Origin: Lachnospiraceae bacterium
Lineage (GTDB): Bacteria; Bacillota; Clostridia; Lachnospirales; Lachnospiraceae
NCBI GenBank assembly: GCA_003542935.1
Contig: DPJQ01000156.1
Span: 1 to 15,370, forward strand
Length of the DNA: 15,370 nucleotides
Direction of reading: 5' to 3'
Shown: positions 1 to 6,939 of the stretch, piece by piece
Layout: the number at the start of each line of letters is the position of its first letter
How positions within the stretch are numbered: the stretch's first letter is position 1
The notes under the pieces: model-generated
The model's database searches: none
Told to the model about the DNA's origin: nothing
Seen by the model: only the letters and a program-made list of their open reading frames with translations
Program-made: the position numbers and the translations under genes

Positions 1-1041
1 ATTGAGCGTTTTTTGGCGACAACAGAGAGAAGACCTGTAGACAGACCGGCCTGCTGGTTGGGCGATCCCACGCCGGAGGCAGTTCCGGCCCTTTGCGACT
101 TTTACAATGTAAAAGACATCAAAGAACTTAAAAGAGTCTGCGGCGATGACTTCTATGCGGTGGAGATTCCTTACAAATCTCCGACCTGCTCCGCCATCTT
201 TGCAGCTTTTGACTGGTACATGAACGGCAGCAACGTGGATACGGAGCATCGTACTCTGACCGCTGACGGCTGCTTTGCCCAGTGTGAGGATGTGGATGAT
301 GTGAAAGCCGTGAATTTCCCGTGGCCGGATCCGGAACTGTACATCGATCCGGAGGAATGCCGGAGGCTGGTGGACGAAGCGCCCGATGACAAGGCGGTTA
401 TGGGTATGCTCTGGGCATGCCATTTTCAGGATGTCTGCGCGGCCTTTGGTATGCAGACCTGCCTGATGAACATGGTTGCCGAGCCGGAAATGGTGCACTA
501 TGTGGATGACCACATCGTGAAATTTTATGAGAAGGCGCTGAAAATATTCCTGGAGGCAACCAAGGGCAAAGTACATGCGATTCTGATTGGTGATGATATG
601 GGAAGCCAGAGAGGCCTGATGATCAGCCCGGAGCTGATTTCCGAGTTTGTCATTCCCGGAGCAAAGAAGCTGATCGAGATCGCCCACAGCTATGGCGTGA
701 AAGTGATGTATCATTCCTGCGGTTCCATCGTGGAGGCTATTCCGCTGCTCATCGAGGCCGGCGTGGATATCATTCATCCGATCCAGGCGCTGGCTGCCGG
801 TATGCAGCCGGACAATTTGAAAGCAAAATTTGACGGTCAGATTTCTTTCTGCGGTGGTGTGGATACTCAGGATCTGCTGCCGAACGGTACGCCGGAGATG
901 GTGGCGGCTAAGGTAAAAGAACTGCGCGGCTATTTCCCGACGGGCCTGATCGTATCGCCGAGCCACGAGGGATTACAGCCGGATGTACCGCCGAGAAATA
1001 TCAAGGCACTATTTGACGAGGCTACTAAAGTTTACGAATAA
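1..1041 (+). CDS. URO-D/MtaA-family protein (5' partial)
   Basis: This is a uroporphyrinogen decarboxylase superfamily protein of the kind used as corrinoid- or methyl-handling methyltransferases rather than in haem synthesis. The reading frame is open to the first base: before the possible TTG start at 13 it reads I-E-R-F-L, which with the following ATTERRPVDRP matches the usual family opening (kERFLA...R.pvDRp). The true start is therefore upstream of the window. A URO-D barrel fills the rest. Near the C-terminal half it has the segment VMYHSCGSI (bases about 706-732), whose His and Cys resemble the zinc ligands of MtaA/MtbA enzymes, and later GGVDTQDLLPNGTPE and SPSHEGLQPDVPPRN. The third MtaA zinc Cys is not obvious; a His sits in the SPSHEG segment. 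The rhamnose mutarotase-like gene follows after 27 bases, so the two are probably cotranscribed. The substrate is unknown. Family call is confident; methyltransferase activity is inference. Confidence 0.85.
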   Translation: MERFLATTERRPVDRPACWLGDPTPEAVPALCDFYNVKDIKELKRVCGDDFYAVEIPYKSPTCSAIFAAFDWYMNGSNVDTEHRTLTADGCFAQCEDVDDVKAVNFPWPDPELYIDPEECRRLVDEAPDDKAVMGMLWACHFQDVCAAFGMQTCLMNMVAEPEMVHYVDDHIVKFYEKALKIFLEATKGKVHAILIGDDMGSQRGLMISPELISEFVIPGAKKLIEIAHSYGVKVMYHSCGSIVEAIPLLIEAGVDIIHPIQALAAGMQPDNLKAKFDGQISFCGGVDTQDLLPNGTPEMVAAKVKELRGYFPTGLIVSPSHEGLQPDVPPRNIKALFDEATKVYE

Positions 1042-1068
1042 ACTGTCTTTTGGGGGAAAGAAGGTATT

Positions 1069-1395
1069 ATGATCAAGCGTATTGGGGAAATGATTAAAAT
1101 TAAACCGGAGGGAAAGGAGCAGTACAATGCGTACCATGCCAATCCTCTGCCGGGGGTTAATGAGATGATCAAGGCATGCCACCTCAGAAATTATTCGATC
1201 TATCAGAGAGGCGAGTATATGTTCGCCTACTATGAGTATGATGGGGATGATTTCGATGGAGATATGGCAAAAATGGCGGAGGATCCGGCGACTCAGCACT
1301 GGTGGAGTCTGGTAAAACCGCTGATGCAGCCCCTGGAGGACCGGAAAGAGGGGGAATTCTGGTCCGGTATGGAGGAAGTGTATCATCTGGATTAA
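1069..1395 (+). CDS. L-rhamnose mutarotase-like protein (DUF718/RhaM)
   Basis: A 108-residue protein matching the RhaM/COG3254 family of dimeric ferredoxin-like-fold mutarotases, which interconvert alpha and beta anomers of L-rhamnose or related sugars. It has the family's usual length. His23 (AYH) aligns with the catalytic-site His22 of E. coli RhaM, Tyr42 and Tyr45 lie in RNYSIY (E. coli HNYAIY), and Trp78-Trp79 (QHWW) match the conserved Trp pair. The E. coli Trp in NPIWPEL is replaced by Leu (NPLPGV), so the sugar pocket may differ. A modest AAGAAGG ribosome site ends 4 bases before the ATG. It follows the URO-D gene closely and precedes a hairpin terminator, so it is probably the last gene of that transcript. 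No other rhamnose gene is visible, so the true substrate is open. Confidence 0.87.
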   Translation: MIKRIGEMIKIKPEGKEQYNAYHANPLPGVNEMIKACHLRNYSIYQRGEYMFAYYEYDGDDFDGDMAKMAEDPATQHWWSLVKPLMQPLEDRKEGEFWSGMEEVYHLD

Positions 1396-1449
1396 GCCGG
1401 TTCAGGCATATATAGCCGTATGAGCCCGAGAAGTTGTAAAATTGTGAGG

Positions 1450-1480
1450 GAGAGCGTTGATGAAAATCGGCGCTCTCTTT
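1450..1480 (+). terminator. Hairpin terminator after URO-D/rhamnose mutarotase genes
   Basis: A 12-bp stem, 1450-1461 (GAGAGCGTTGAT) with 1466-1477 (ATCGGCGCTCTC), includes two G-T pairs and closes on a GAAA tetraloop. Only a short TTT follows. The stem is strong but the U-tract is weak, so termination may be partial and rarA could receive some read-through. No convincing promoter was seen between here and rarA. Confidence 0.7.
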
Positions 1481-1538
1481 CTGGCGTTCGAATTTTTGGG
1501 GAAAACGGTACGGATTGGAAAGTCAGGAGGCAGGAGAA

Positions 1539-2855
1539 ATGGACTTATTTTCGTATATGAAGGAGAAAAATCAGGAAAAGGAATCGCCGTTGGCATCCCG
1601 GATGCGGCCGAAGACGCTGGACGAGGTGGTGGGCCAGCAGCATATTATCGGCGAGGGGAAGATGCTGTACCGGGCTATTAAAGCGGACAAGCTGGGATCC
1701 GTCATTTTTTACGGTCCGCCGGGAACAGGGAAAACGACACTGGCCAAAGTGATTGCTAATACCACCAGCGCTCAATTCACCCAGCTGAATGCGACTACGG
1801 CGGGAAAAAAGGATATGGAGGCGGCGGTGAAGGAAGCGCAGGATCAGCTCGGGATGTATGGCAGAAAGACGATACTGTTTATTGATGAGATCCATCGGTT
1901 TAATAAGGGCCAGCAGGACTATCTGCTCCCCTTTGTGGAGGATGGAACGGTGATCCTGATCGGAGCCACCACCGAGAATCCATATTTCGAGGTGAACGGG
2001 GCCCTTTTGTCGCGCTCCATCATATTTGAACTGAAAGCTTTGGAGAAAGAGGACATCGCCGGTCTTCTTACCCGGGCAGTGGCGGATGAGGTCTGCGGTA
2101 TGGGAAGTTACGGGGCGGTGCTGGAGGATGATGCGAGAGATTTTCTTGCAGATATTGCCGGCGGCGACGCCCGGGCGGCCCTGAATGCCGTGGAGCTTGC
2201 AGTGTTGACTACGCCCCGTGGGGAAGACGGCGTGATTCGGATCGATTTGGAGACGGCTTCGGAATGTATTCAGAAACGGTTGGTGCGTTATGATAAGACG
2301 GGCGACCAGCACTACGATACAATATCCGCTTTTATCAAGAGTCTCCGCGGTTCCGATCCGGATGCGGCGGTCTATTATCTGGCGAAAATGCTTTATGCGG
2401 GGGAGGACGTCCGATTTATTGCCCGCCGTTTGATGATTTCCGCGGCGGAGGATGTGGGAAATGCCGATCCTCAGGCGTTGAATCTGGCAGTATCCGCCAG
2501 TCTGGCCGTGGAGCGGGTGGGGATGCCGGAGGCTCAGATCATTCTGGCCCAGGCTGCTGCCTACATTGCCGGGGCACCGAAAAGTAATGCGGCCAGTCAG
2601 GCGATCTTTGCCGCCATGGAGTCTGTGGGAAAGGTGAAAGCCACTGTGCCTGTCCATCTGCAGGACGCCCATTATAAGGGAGCCGCAAAGCTGGGACACG
2701 GGACGGGGTATCTGTATCCCCATGATTATGAAGAACACTATGTGAAACAGCAGTATCTGCCGGATGAGATTGCAGGAAGCGTGTTTTATGAACCCACCCA
2801 GATGGGTGAGGAAGAGAAAATACGGGCGCGGCTGGAGCGGTTGCACCAGAGGTAA
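1539..2855 (+). CDS. rarA: Replication-associated recombination protein A (RarA/MgsA AAA+ ATPase)
   Basis: A 438-residue cytoplasmic AAA+ ATPase of the RarA/MgsA/WRNIP1 family, which acts at stalled replication forks and is related to clamp-loader subunits. The N-terminus MDLFSYMKE is typical of the family. Walker A is GPPGTGKT (residues 59-66), Walker B is ILFIDE (about 112-117), and sensor 1 is in LIGATTENP. The C-terminal part (RLVRYDKTGDQHYDTISAFIKS and APKSNAAS onward) is the tetramerisation/MgsA domain. Length matches E. coli (447) and B. subtilis (about 421). A TTG at 1515 would add eight residues, but AGGAGG at 1525-1530 lies eight bases before the ATG at 1539 and fixes that start. 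The gene is convergent with the DUF4364 operon, whose stop lies 19 bases beyond this one, with no clear terminator between them. Confidence 0.96.
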   Translation: MDLFSYMKEKNQEKESPLASRMRPKTLDEVVGQQHIIGEGKMLYRAIKADKLGSVIFYGPPGTGKTTLAKVIANTTSAQFTQLNATTAGKKDMEAAVKEAQDQLGMYGRKTILFIDEIHRFNKGQQDYLLPFVEDGTVILIGATTENPYFEVNGALLSRSIIFELKALEKEDIAGLLTRAVADEVCGMGSYGAVLEDDARDFLADIAGGDARAALNAVELAVLTTPRGEDGVIRIDLETASECIQKRLVRYDKTGDQHYDTISAFIKSLRGSDPDAAVYYLAKMLYAGEDVRFIARRLMISAAEDVGNADPQALNLAVSASLAVERVGMPEAQIILAQAAAYIAGAPKSNAASQAIFAAMESVGKVKATVPVHLQDAHYKGAAKLGHGTGYLYPHDYEEHYVKQQYLPDEIAGSVFYEPTQMGEEEKIRARLERLHQR

Positions 2856-2874
2856 ACTTCAGGAGGTGTGAGAC

Positions 2875-3387
2875 CTACAGTAAATTTTCCATCAAAAGAC
2901 AATAGATTTCCGAGTTTTTTTCACGCCATTTTTTGCAGATGGTCATGGCTGCTTCCTCTGTGGGAACGGACAGGGAGAGGTGGAGCAGTTCGTGGCCTTT
3001 CTCACGGATGCGGCAGTCCACCGTGTATTCCTGGAACTCATTTCGGTCGTAAATGGCAGGATAGGAATGCCGTTCCAGCAGCTCACAGCCATGTTCCCGC
3101 AGATATGTATCGATCTCTCTGCGGATTTCCGGGGAGATATTATGGCGGAAAAGGTCGATGGTGCCCAACCCTTCATCCGTAATCGTGTAAAGAAAAGAAT
3201 TGCGGTATTTTTCAGGTGTAATTAATCCGGCCTCGCTCATCTCAGAAAGTATCTGTTGGACATTAAAATAACTCGTGTACTGCTTTTCTACCATCAGATC
3301 ACAGAGCCAGGATGTAGTCAGGGGCTCCTGTGCCGTCTCCAGTGTATAGAGCAGAATCAGTTTATAGAGTGTGAAAGCTTCGGTCAT
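2875..3387 (-). CDS. DUF4364 family protein
   Basis: A 170-residue protein recognised as DUF4364, a family common in Clostridia whose biochemical role is not established. The N-terminal 80 residues or so (FTLYKLILLYTLETAQEPLTTSWLCDLMVEKQYTSYFNVQQILSEMSEAGLI then a YTITDEG segment) read as a winged-helix fold like PadR/MarR-type regulators. The C-terminal part is a mixed alpha/beta domain beginning around EYTVDCRIREKGHELLHLSLSVPTEEAA. No membrane segment or signal peptide is seen. Its ATG overlaps the stop of the upstream radical SAM gene by ATGA, so the two are probably translationally coupled. It is the last gene of a three-gene operon and converges on rarA. A DNA-binding function is inferred from the predicted fold only. 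Confidence 0.85.
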   Translation of the reverse strand: MTEAFTLYKLILLYTLETAQEPLTTSWLCDLMVEKQYTSYFNVQQILSEMSEAGLITPEKYRNSFLYTITDEGLGTIDLFRHNISPEIRREIDTYLREHGCELLERHSYPAIYDRNEFQEYTVDCRIREKGHELLHLSLSVPTEEAAMTICKKWREKNSEIYCLLMENLL

Positions 3388-4334
3388 GGTTTCCCATCCT
3401 TTTTATACTTTTTTCCCTGCCAGGTATCCAGGAGCTTCATTTGGTGGTGCAGGTCATTCAGCACAGAACGTTTGGCGCCGCTCCAGAGAGGGGCGATCAG
3501 CAGTTGCTTCGGTCCGTCTCCGGTGAGCCTGTGAATCACCAGGTCAGGAGAGAGTATCTCAAGACACCGGATAACCAGCTGAATATAGTGTGTCCGGGTG
3601 AGAGTATCAAATCGGCCTTCGGCATAGTCGCGGGCCAGATCAGTGCCGGACAGCACATGCAGAAGCTGGAGTTTCACCCCGGTGACCGGCTGCATGTTAA
3701 GAAATTCCATAGTTTCATACATATGGTGATCGCTTTCTCCGGGGAGCCCCAGGATCGTGTGGGTAATGATCTGTGTAATGGACGATTCGTGAAGCCGTTT
3801 TACGGCGTCTGTAAAACAGGAGAGCGGATAGCCCCGCCGGATATAGCGGGCGGTCTCCTCGTGGATGGTCTGCAGGCCCAATTCCACCCATACGGGTTTG
3901 ATGCAGTTCAGTTCTTCAAGGAGCCTCACCGTTTCGTCGGGGAGGCAGTCGGGCCGGGTGGCCACGGACAATGCGACCACATCGGGGCAGCGGACGGCCT
4001 CAGTAAACAGTTTTCTGAGCGTATCCACAGGCGCATAGGTATTGGTATAGGCCTGAAAGTATGCGATGAATTTTCTTATAGGCCGTTTTGCCCGGATCTG
4101 AGCGATCTGTTCCTTCAACTGTTCGGTGATTGATATACGGCGGCTGCCGGCAAATTCACCGGATCCGCCCGCACTGCAGAAAATACAGCCTCCTGTTCCC
4201 AGCGTACCGTCCCGGTTGGGACAGGTCATGCCTCCGTCCAAAGGCAGTCGGTATACCTTTTCGCCGAAAGTGTCCCGGCAGTAGGCGTCCAGAGAATAGT
4301 AGGGGCGGCCGTTCCAGAGAGACCGGCCCGTCAT
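3384..4334 (-). CDS. TIGR01212-family radical SAM protein (YhcC/YtqA-like)
   Basis: A 316-residue radical S-adenosylmethionine protein of the YhcC/YtqA group (TIGR01212). The cluster motif is present near the N-terminus as Cys38, Cys50 and Cys53 in TCPNRDGTLGTGGCIFC, the wide Cx11CxxC spacing typical of this group rather than the common CxxxCxxC. Other family signatures are YRLPLDGG before the cluster, AYFQAYTNTYAP, SVATRPDCLP, and VWVELGLQTIHEETA. Family members bind a [4Fe-4S] cluster and SAM; the substrate here cannot be told from sequence. The start overlaps the stop of the YerC-like gene by ATGA, and the Shine-Dalgarno-like AGAGGA abuts the ATG, so translational coupling is likely. Its own stop overlaps the DUF4364 start in the same way. 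Confidence 0.92.
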   Translation of the reverse strand: MTGRSLWNGRPYYSLDAYCRDTFGEKVYRLPLDGGMTCPNRDGTLGTGGCIFCSAGGSGEFAGSRRISITEQLKEQIAQIRAKRPIRKFIAYFQAYTNTYAPVDTLRKLFTEAVRCPDVVALSVATRPDCLPDETVRLLEELNCIKPVWVELGLQTIHEETARYIRRGYPLSCFTDAVKRLHESSITQIITHTILGLPGESDHHMYETMEFLNMQPVTGVKLQLLHVLSGTDLARDYAEGRFDTLTRTHYIQLVIRCLEILSPDLVIHRLTGDGPKQLLIAPLWSGAKRSVLNDLHHQMKLLDTWQGKKYKKDGKP

Positions 4335-4636
4335 TCCTCTAGTCCGCTTTTTGGATGAATCCGGTCGATCACCATGGAATAGCCGTCGTTTCCATAAACG
4401 AGGCAGCGGTTGACACGGCTGATCGTGGCAGTGGAAGCGCCGGTCTTTTCCGAGATTTCCGTGTAAGTATTTTTGTCCTTGAGCATCCGCGCTACTTCAA
4501 AGCGTTGGGACAGGGACAGTAGTTCATTGATTGTGCAGATGTCCTCAAAAAAAGTATAACATTCTTCCTTTGTTTCCAGGCTGAGTACTGCGGCAAAGAG
4601 CTGATCCACAGCCTCCGTGTGAAGTTTCTTATTCAT
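4331..4636 (-). CDS. YerC/YecD-family TrpR-like DNA-binding protein
   Basis: A 101-residue protein of the YerC/YecD family, small all-helical proteins related to the tryptophan repressor TrpR. The helix-turn-helix lies around residues 56-76 (TYTEISEKTGASTATISRVNRCL), preceded by the characteristic LLSLSQRFEVARMLKDKNTY segment. The length is typical. GGAGG lies six bases before the ATG (minus strand), and a good promoter sits at 4693-4721 in the gap behind DUF1836. It is the first gene of the operon with the radical SAM and DUF4364 genes. The effector and target operator are unknown; autoregulation is plausible because an imperfect palindrome (TTTACAGTAAA) covers the promoter -35, but this is inference. 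Confidence 0.9.
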   Translation of the reverse strand: MNKKLHTEAVDQLFAAVLSLETKEECYTFFEDICTINELLSLSQRFEVARMLKDKNTYTEISEKTGASTATISRVNRCLVYGNDGYSMVIDRIHPKSGLEE

Positions 4637-4692
4637 GCATTTCCTCCGATGTGTTTCTCGGGCCCATTTTCAGGTCAGGCCATAGTTCCTTC

Positions 4693-4721
4693 ATTTTAGC
4701 ACACTGACAATTTACTGTAAA
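4693..4721 (-). promoter_or_regulatory. Sigma-A-type promoter of the YerC-like/radical SAM/DUF4364 operon
   Basis: On the minus strand the -35 is TTTACA (4716-4721) and the -10 is TAAAAT (4693-4698), with a 17-base spacer. Transcription should start near 4686, about 50 bases before the YerC-like ATG. The -35 overlaps an imperfect TTTACAGTAAA palindrome that could serve as an operator. Confidence 0.75.
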
Positions 4722-4729
4722 GAAGTGCG

Positions 4730-5347
4730 TTATTTTTTCTTCGGGGTTCCCTTTTTCGGGCTTTCCGGAAAATGGTCCAGCAGTTTTTCGATGACCTGTT
4801 TGCGGATATATACGTCAAAGCTCAACATACAGATGGAAGTGAACAGCCGGAGAAATTCCTGATCTTCTTCGGGATAGTCTTCGAAAATTCGGTTGCATTT
4901 AAGCGTTTCCTGCTCCAGATCGGCCAGGAGCTTTTCCATTTTGCCAGGAGCCAGACCGAAGATTCGGCTGTAGATGTCGGACAGATTGTGTTCGCTGTTT
5001 TCGTCAAAAAAGGCATCGTTCAGCGGTGTCAGAAGCTTCTGGATATCTGTGATAGAGAGAAAATTTTTGAAATAATAGATGAACAGCATGATCAGGACAT
5101 GGTTCCTGCTGTATTTTTTCTTCTCGGGAGGCGGAAGCAGGCGGTTTTTGGCGTAATTATTGATCATGGTCTTTGTCAGGATCTTGTCCTCAGGATAACG
5201 CCGGGTATAATCCATCCGGCTGTTCATAAATGTAGTGACCTGATCCATGTACAGGGGAATATCCGGGATCTCTTCCGGGCGGATGTAGTCAAATCTATTT
5301 AAAAATTCTTCGATGATCTTCTGCAGATCTTCCTGATTGGCGTCCAT
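4730..5347 (-). CDS. DUF1836 domain-containing protein
   Basis: A 205-residue protein of the DUF1836 family, found widely in Firmicutes and described only as a putative helix-turn-helix domain protein. The family-like segment runs from DYIRPEEIPDIPLYMDQVTTFMNS through TKTMINNYAKNRLLPPPEKKKYSRNHVLIMLFIYYFKNFLSITDIQKLLTPL. The part from TKTMINNYAKNRLLPPP to the DIQKLL region resembles a MerR-like winged helix, in which a DNA-binding role is plausible. The C-terminus ends in a basic PKKGTPKKK tail. I place the start at 5347 because GGAGG lies 11 bases upstream of it; an in-frame ATG at 5374 would add nine residues but has no ribosome site. The gene is divergent from the CapA-like gene and has its own promoter. 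The target is unknown. Confidence 0.85.
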   Translation of the reverse strand: MDANQEDLQKIIEEFLNRFDYIRPEEIPDIPLYMDQVTTFMNSRMDYTRRYPEDKILTKTMINNYAKNRLLPPPEKKKYSRNHVLIMLFIYYFKNFLSITDIQKLLTPLNDAFFDENSEHNLSDIYSRIFGLAPGKMEKLLADLEQETLKCNRIFEDYPEEDQEFLRLFTSICMLSFDVYIRKQVIEKLLDHFPESPKKGTPKKK

Positions 5348-5398
5348 GAATGTATATACCTCCGATGATGACATAGCATATGAAACAGATATGATTGA

Positions 5399-5427
5399 AT
5401 TATAATCTTGTCAGCGGGAAAAATCAA
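5399..5427 (-). promoter_or_regulatory. Promoter of the DUF1836 gene
   Basis: On the minus strand, -35 TTGATT (5422-5427) and a perfect -10 TATAAT (5399-5404) are separated by 17 bases. The predicted start of transcription near 5392 leaves a leader of about 45 bases before the preferred ATG at 5347. Confidence 0.8.
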
Positions 5428-5550
5428 GCCGTCTTGACCGTCAGGTGTGGTCATCCTTACAGATGAAATGCGCGGCACTACCAGCGCGATGCTTGAGTCT
5501 GCGGTAAAGGCCGGGCAGGGGGGGTCTGTGCAGGAATAGTTCCTTTGTTT

Positions 5551-5580
5551 TTGACATAACACAGAGGCCTGTATTATAAT
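5551..5580 (+). promoter_or_regulatory. Promoter of the CapA-like gene
   Basis: Perfect -35 TTGACA (5551-5556) and perfect -10 TATAAT (5575-5580) with an 18-base spacer. Transcription should begin near 5587, so the ATG at 5587 falls at the transcript start and cannot have a leader. This supports the ATG at 5644 as the true start. Confidence 0.88.
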
Positions 5581-5643
5581 GAAACAATGATGGAAACGCA
5601 GAGCTGTGTTTTCGATCGCAGGTTCCAAAAAGGAGGAGAGATT

Positions 5644-6672
5644 ATGAAGAAATATGGAATCATGCTGGCGGCAGTGTTGCTGTGCCTGGTCATTTGCATG
5701 CCGGTGGCTGCCGCGGAGAAAAAGGATGGGGCTAAGGCAGATGAGGTAAAGACGATCACGGTCAGTGCGGTGGGGGACTGTACCCTGGGGGTAGATTCAC
5801 GGTATAACCAATCCTTCAACAATTACTATAAACGGAATAATGCCGCTTATTTTCTGAAAAAGGTGAAGCCGATTTTTGAAAAGGATGATATTACAGTTGC
5901 CAACTTTGAGGGGACACTGACCAATTCCACCAGCCGTGCCAACAAGACATTTACGTTCAGGGGTCCGGCCAAATACGCTTCGATTCTGACGAAGGGATCC
6001 GTAGAGGTAGTGAACCTCGCCAATAACCATTCGGCTGATTTCGGCAAGAGAGGGCTTAGCGATACGAAAAAAACATTGAAAAAGTATGGCATCCCCTATT
6101 GTATGCAGAGCACGATAGCCTATAAGACCGTCCAGGGAATCAAGGTCGCATTCCTGGGGTTCAATAAACTGAATGGCGTATCCAATAGTACAGTGAAAAA
6201 GACCATAAATAAGGCGAAGAAAAACGGAGCCGAGATCGTGATCGTCAGTTTTCACTGGGGGATTGAGCTGGATAAGTATCCCAATGATGCAGAGAAAAAG
6301 GCGGGCCGTGCGGCCATCGACAATGGCGCGTCCCTGGTGCTGGGCCATCATCCTCATATTCTGCAGGGTATAGAAAAATATCAAGACCGCTATATCGTTT
6401 ACAGTCTTGGCAATTTCTGTTTCGGTGGGAACAGTAACCCGAGAGATAAGGATACCATGATTTTCCAGCAGACTTTCTATGTGAAAAACGGAAAATTGCA
6501 GTCCAAACAGGATGCGAAGGTGATCCCCTGTTCCCTGTCCTCCACTGGCAGAACCAATGATTTTCAACCTAAGCCACTGAAAGGGAAAGAAAGGGACAGG
6601 GTGATTAATAAAATCAACACACTGAGCAAGGGTATGCATACGTCGGCTAAATCGAACAGGGAATTAAAATAA
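5644..6672 (+). CDS. CapA family protein (secreted, metallophosphatase fold)
   Basis: A 342-residue exported protein of the CapA/PGA_cap family, a calcineurin-like phosphoesterase fold linked in some Bacilli to poly-gamma-glutamate or capsule formation. The N-terminus is a signal peptide: MKKYG, a hydrophobic core, then AAA before EKK, with likely cleavage after residue 24. LVIC resembles a lipobox but has Ile before Cys, so lipidation is unlikely. Metal-site motifs are in family order: GDCTLG (Asp45), NFEGTL (Glu89), NLANNH (Asn128, His129), FHWGIE (His204) and GHHPHI (His235, His236, His238), then YSLGNFCFGG. AGGAGG ends seven bases before the ATG, so this start is preferred over 5587. It is monocistronic, with no CapB or CapC neighbour, so a capsule role is not supported here. 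No dedicated terminator follows; transcripts would meet the one at 6746-6800. Confidence 0.92.
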   Translation: MKKYGIMLAAVLLCLVICMPVAAAEKKDGAKADEVKTITVSAVGDCTLGVDSRYNQSFNNYYKRNNAAYFLKKVKPIFEKDDITVANFEGTLTNSTSRANKTFTFRGPAKYASILTKGSVEVVNLANNHSADFGKRGLSDTKKTLKKYGIPYCMQSTIAYKTVQGIKVAFLGFNKLNGVSNSTVKKTINKAKKNGAEIVIVSFHWGIELDKYPNDAEKKAGRAAIDNGASLVLGHHPHILQGIEKYQDRYIVYSLGNFCFGGNSNPRDKDTMIFQQTFYVKNGKLQSKQDAKVIPCSLSSTGRTNDFQPKPLKGKERDRVINKINTLSKGMHTSAKSNRELK

Positions 6673-6683
6673 TCAAAAAACAG

Positions 6684-6713
6684 TTGACAAGACAAATAGA
6701 CGGGTGTTATTCT
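6684..6713 (+). promoter_or_regulatory. Promoter of the ptsG-glcT operon
   Basis: A perfect -35 TTGACA (6684-6689) is followed after 18 bases by a -10 TATTCT (6708-6713). The predicted transcription start near 6720 lies just in front of the RAT hairpin, as expected for an antitermination-controlled leader. The promoter starts only 11 bases after the CapA-like stop codon. Confidence 0.75.
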
Positions 6714-6726
6714 ACATAAAGATTGT

Positions 6727-6756
6727 AGTATGTTACTCGAGCGGGAGGCATTAACT
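6727..6756 (+). promoter_or_regulatory. Ribonucleic antiterminator (RAT) for the BglG/LicT-type regulator
   Basis: The core TGTTACTC (6731-6738), loop of about six bases, and GAGGCA (6745-6750) match the known RAT pattern TGTTACTG...CAGGCA, with a compensating change of the inner pair (C-G for G-C). The outer pairs AGT (6727-6729) and ACT (6754-6756) also complement each other, giving a 30-nt hairpin with the asymmetric internal loops expected of RATs. Its 3' side (AGGCATTAAC) is also the 5' arm of the following terminator, so the two structures exclude each other. The antiterminator encoded at 9181-10020 is the obvious partner. This is a match by eye; binding is inferred. Confidence 0.85.
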
Positions 6757-6800
6757 ATACATAGCATTTTTGGATGTTTATGTGTGTTAGTGCCTTTTTT
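6746..6800 (+). terminator. RAT-overlapping Rho-independent terminator in the ptsG leader
   Basis: The arm starting at 6746 (AGGCATTAAC then TATA) pairs with the arm ending at 6795 (TGTG then TGTTAGTGCCT) and is followed by a run of six T (6795-6800). The stem has 10 continuous pairs including one G-T, then a one-base bulge and further wobble pairs. The 5' arm overlaps the RAT. Without phosphorylation-controlled antiterminator binding, transcription should end here; it also catches transcripts from the CapA-like gene. Confidence 0.85.
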
Positions 6801-6806
6801 GCATAT

Positions 6807-6836
6807 CCAGGAGGCGCATAAAACCTGGCATTGCGC
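6807..6836 (+). other. Interleaved inverted repeats in the ptsG leader (possible pseudoknot)
   Basis: CCAGG (6807-6811) pairs with CCTGG (6824-6828), and GCGCA (6814-6818) pairs with TGCGC (6832-6836). The order A-B-A'-B' allows an H-type pseudoknot or two alternative hairpins. It lies just after the leader terminator and about 100 bases before ptsG. Short stems can arise by chance, so function is uncertain. Confidence 0.35.
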
Positions 6837-6939
6837 GGGGCATACCTTCAATGTGGCAATTTTTGGGCATAGTAAGCATACAGAGAAGTGAAATCCACAC
6901 ATATCCATCCGGAAAAATATAAGAAAAGGAGAGTAAAAA

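Noticed and set aside
1545..2846. 433-codon open frame on the minus strand opposite rarA
   Set aside because: It mirrors the rarA frame exactly, has no ribosome site and its translation is rich in His, Arg and Leu as expected of an antisense shadow. All family motifs are on the plus strand.
2861..3182. AGGAGGTG at 2861-2868 followed by a GTG frame of 104 codons, antisense to DUF4364
   Set aside because: The GTG overlaps the end of the ribosome-like site, leaving no spacing, and the translation (many Cys, Trp, Gly, Arg) is low quality. DUF4364 on the other strand is a clear family match.
5587..5643. Upstream ATG giving a longer CapA-like protein
   Set aside because: It falls at the predicted transcription start, has no ribosome site, and would put a charged stretch ahead of a clear signal peptide starting at 5644.
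5797..6639. 280-codon minus-strand frame within the CapA-like gene
   Set aside because: It is antisense to all the metal-site motifs of the CapA family protein and has no ribosome site.
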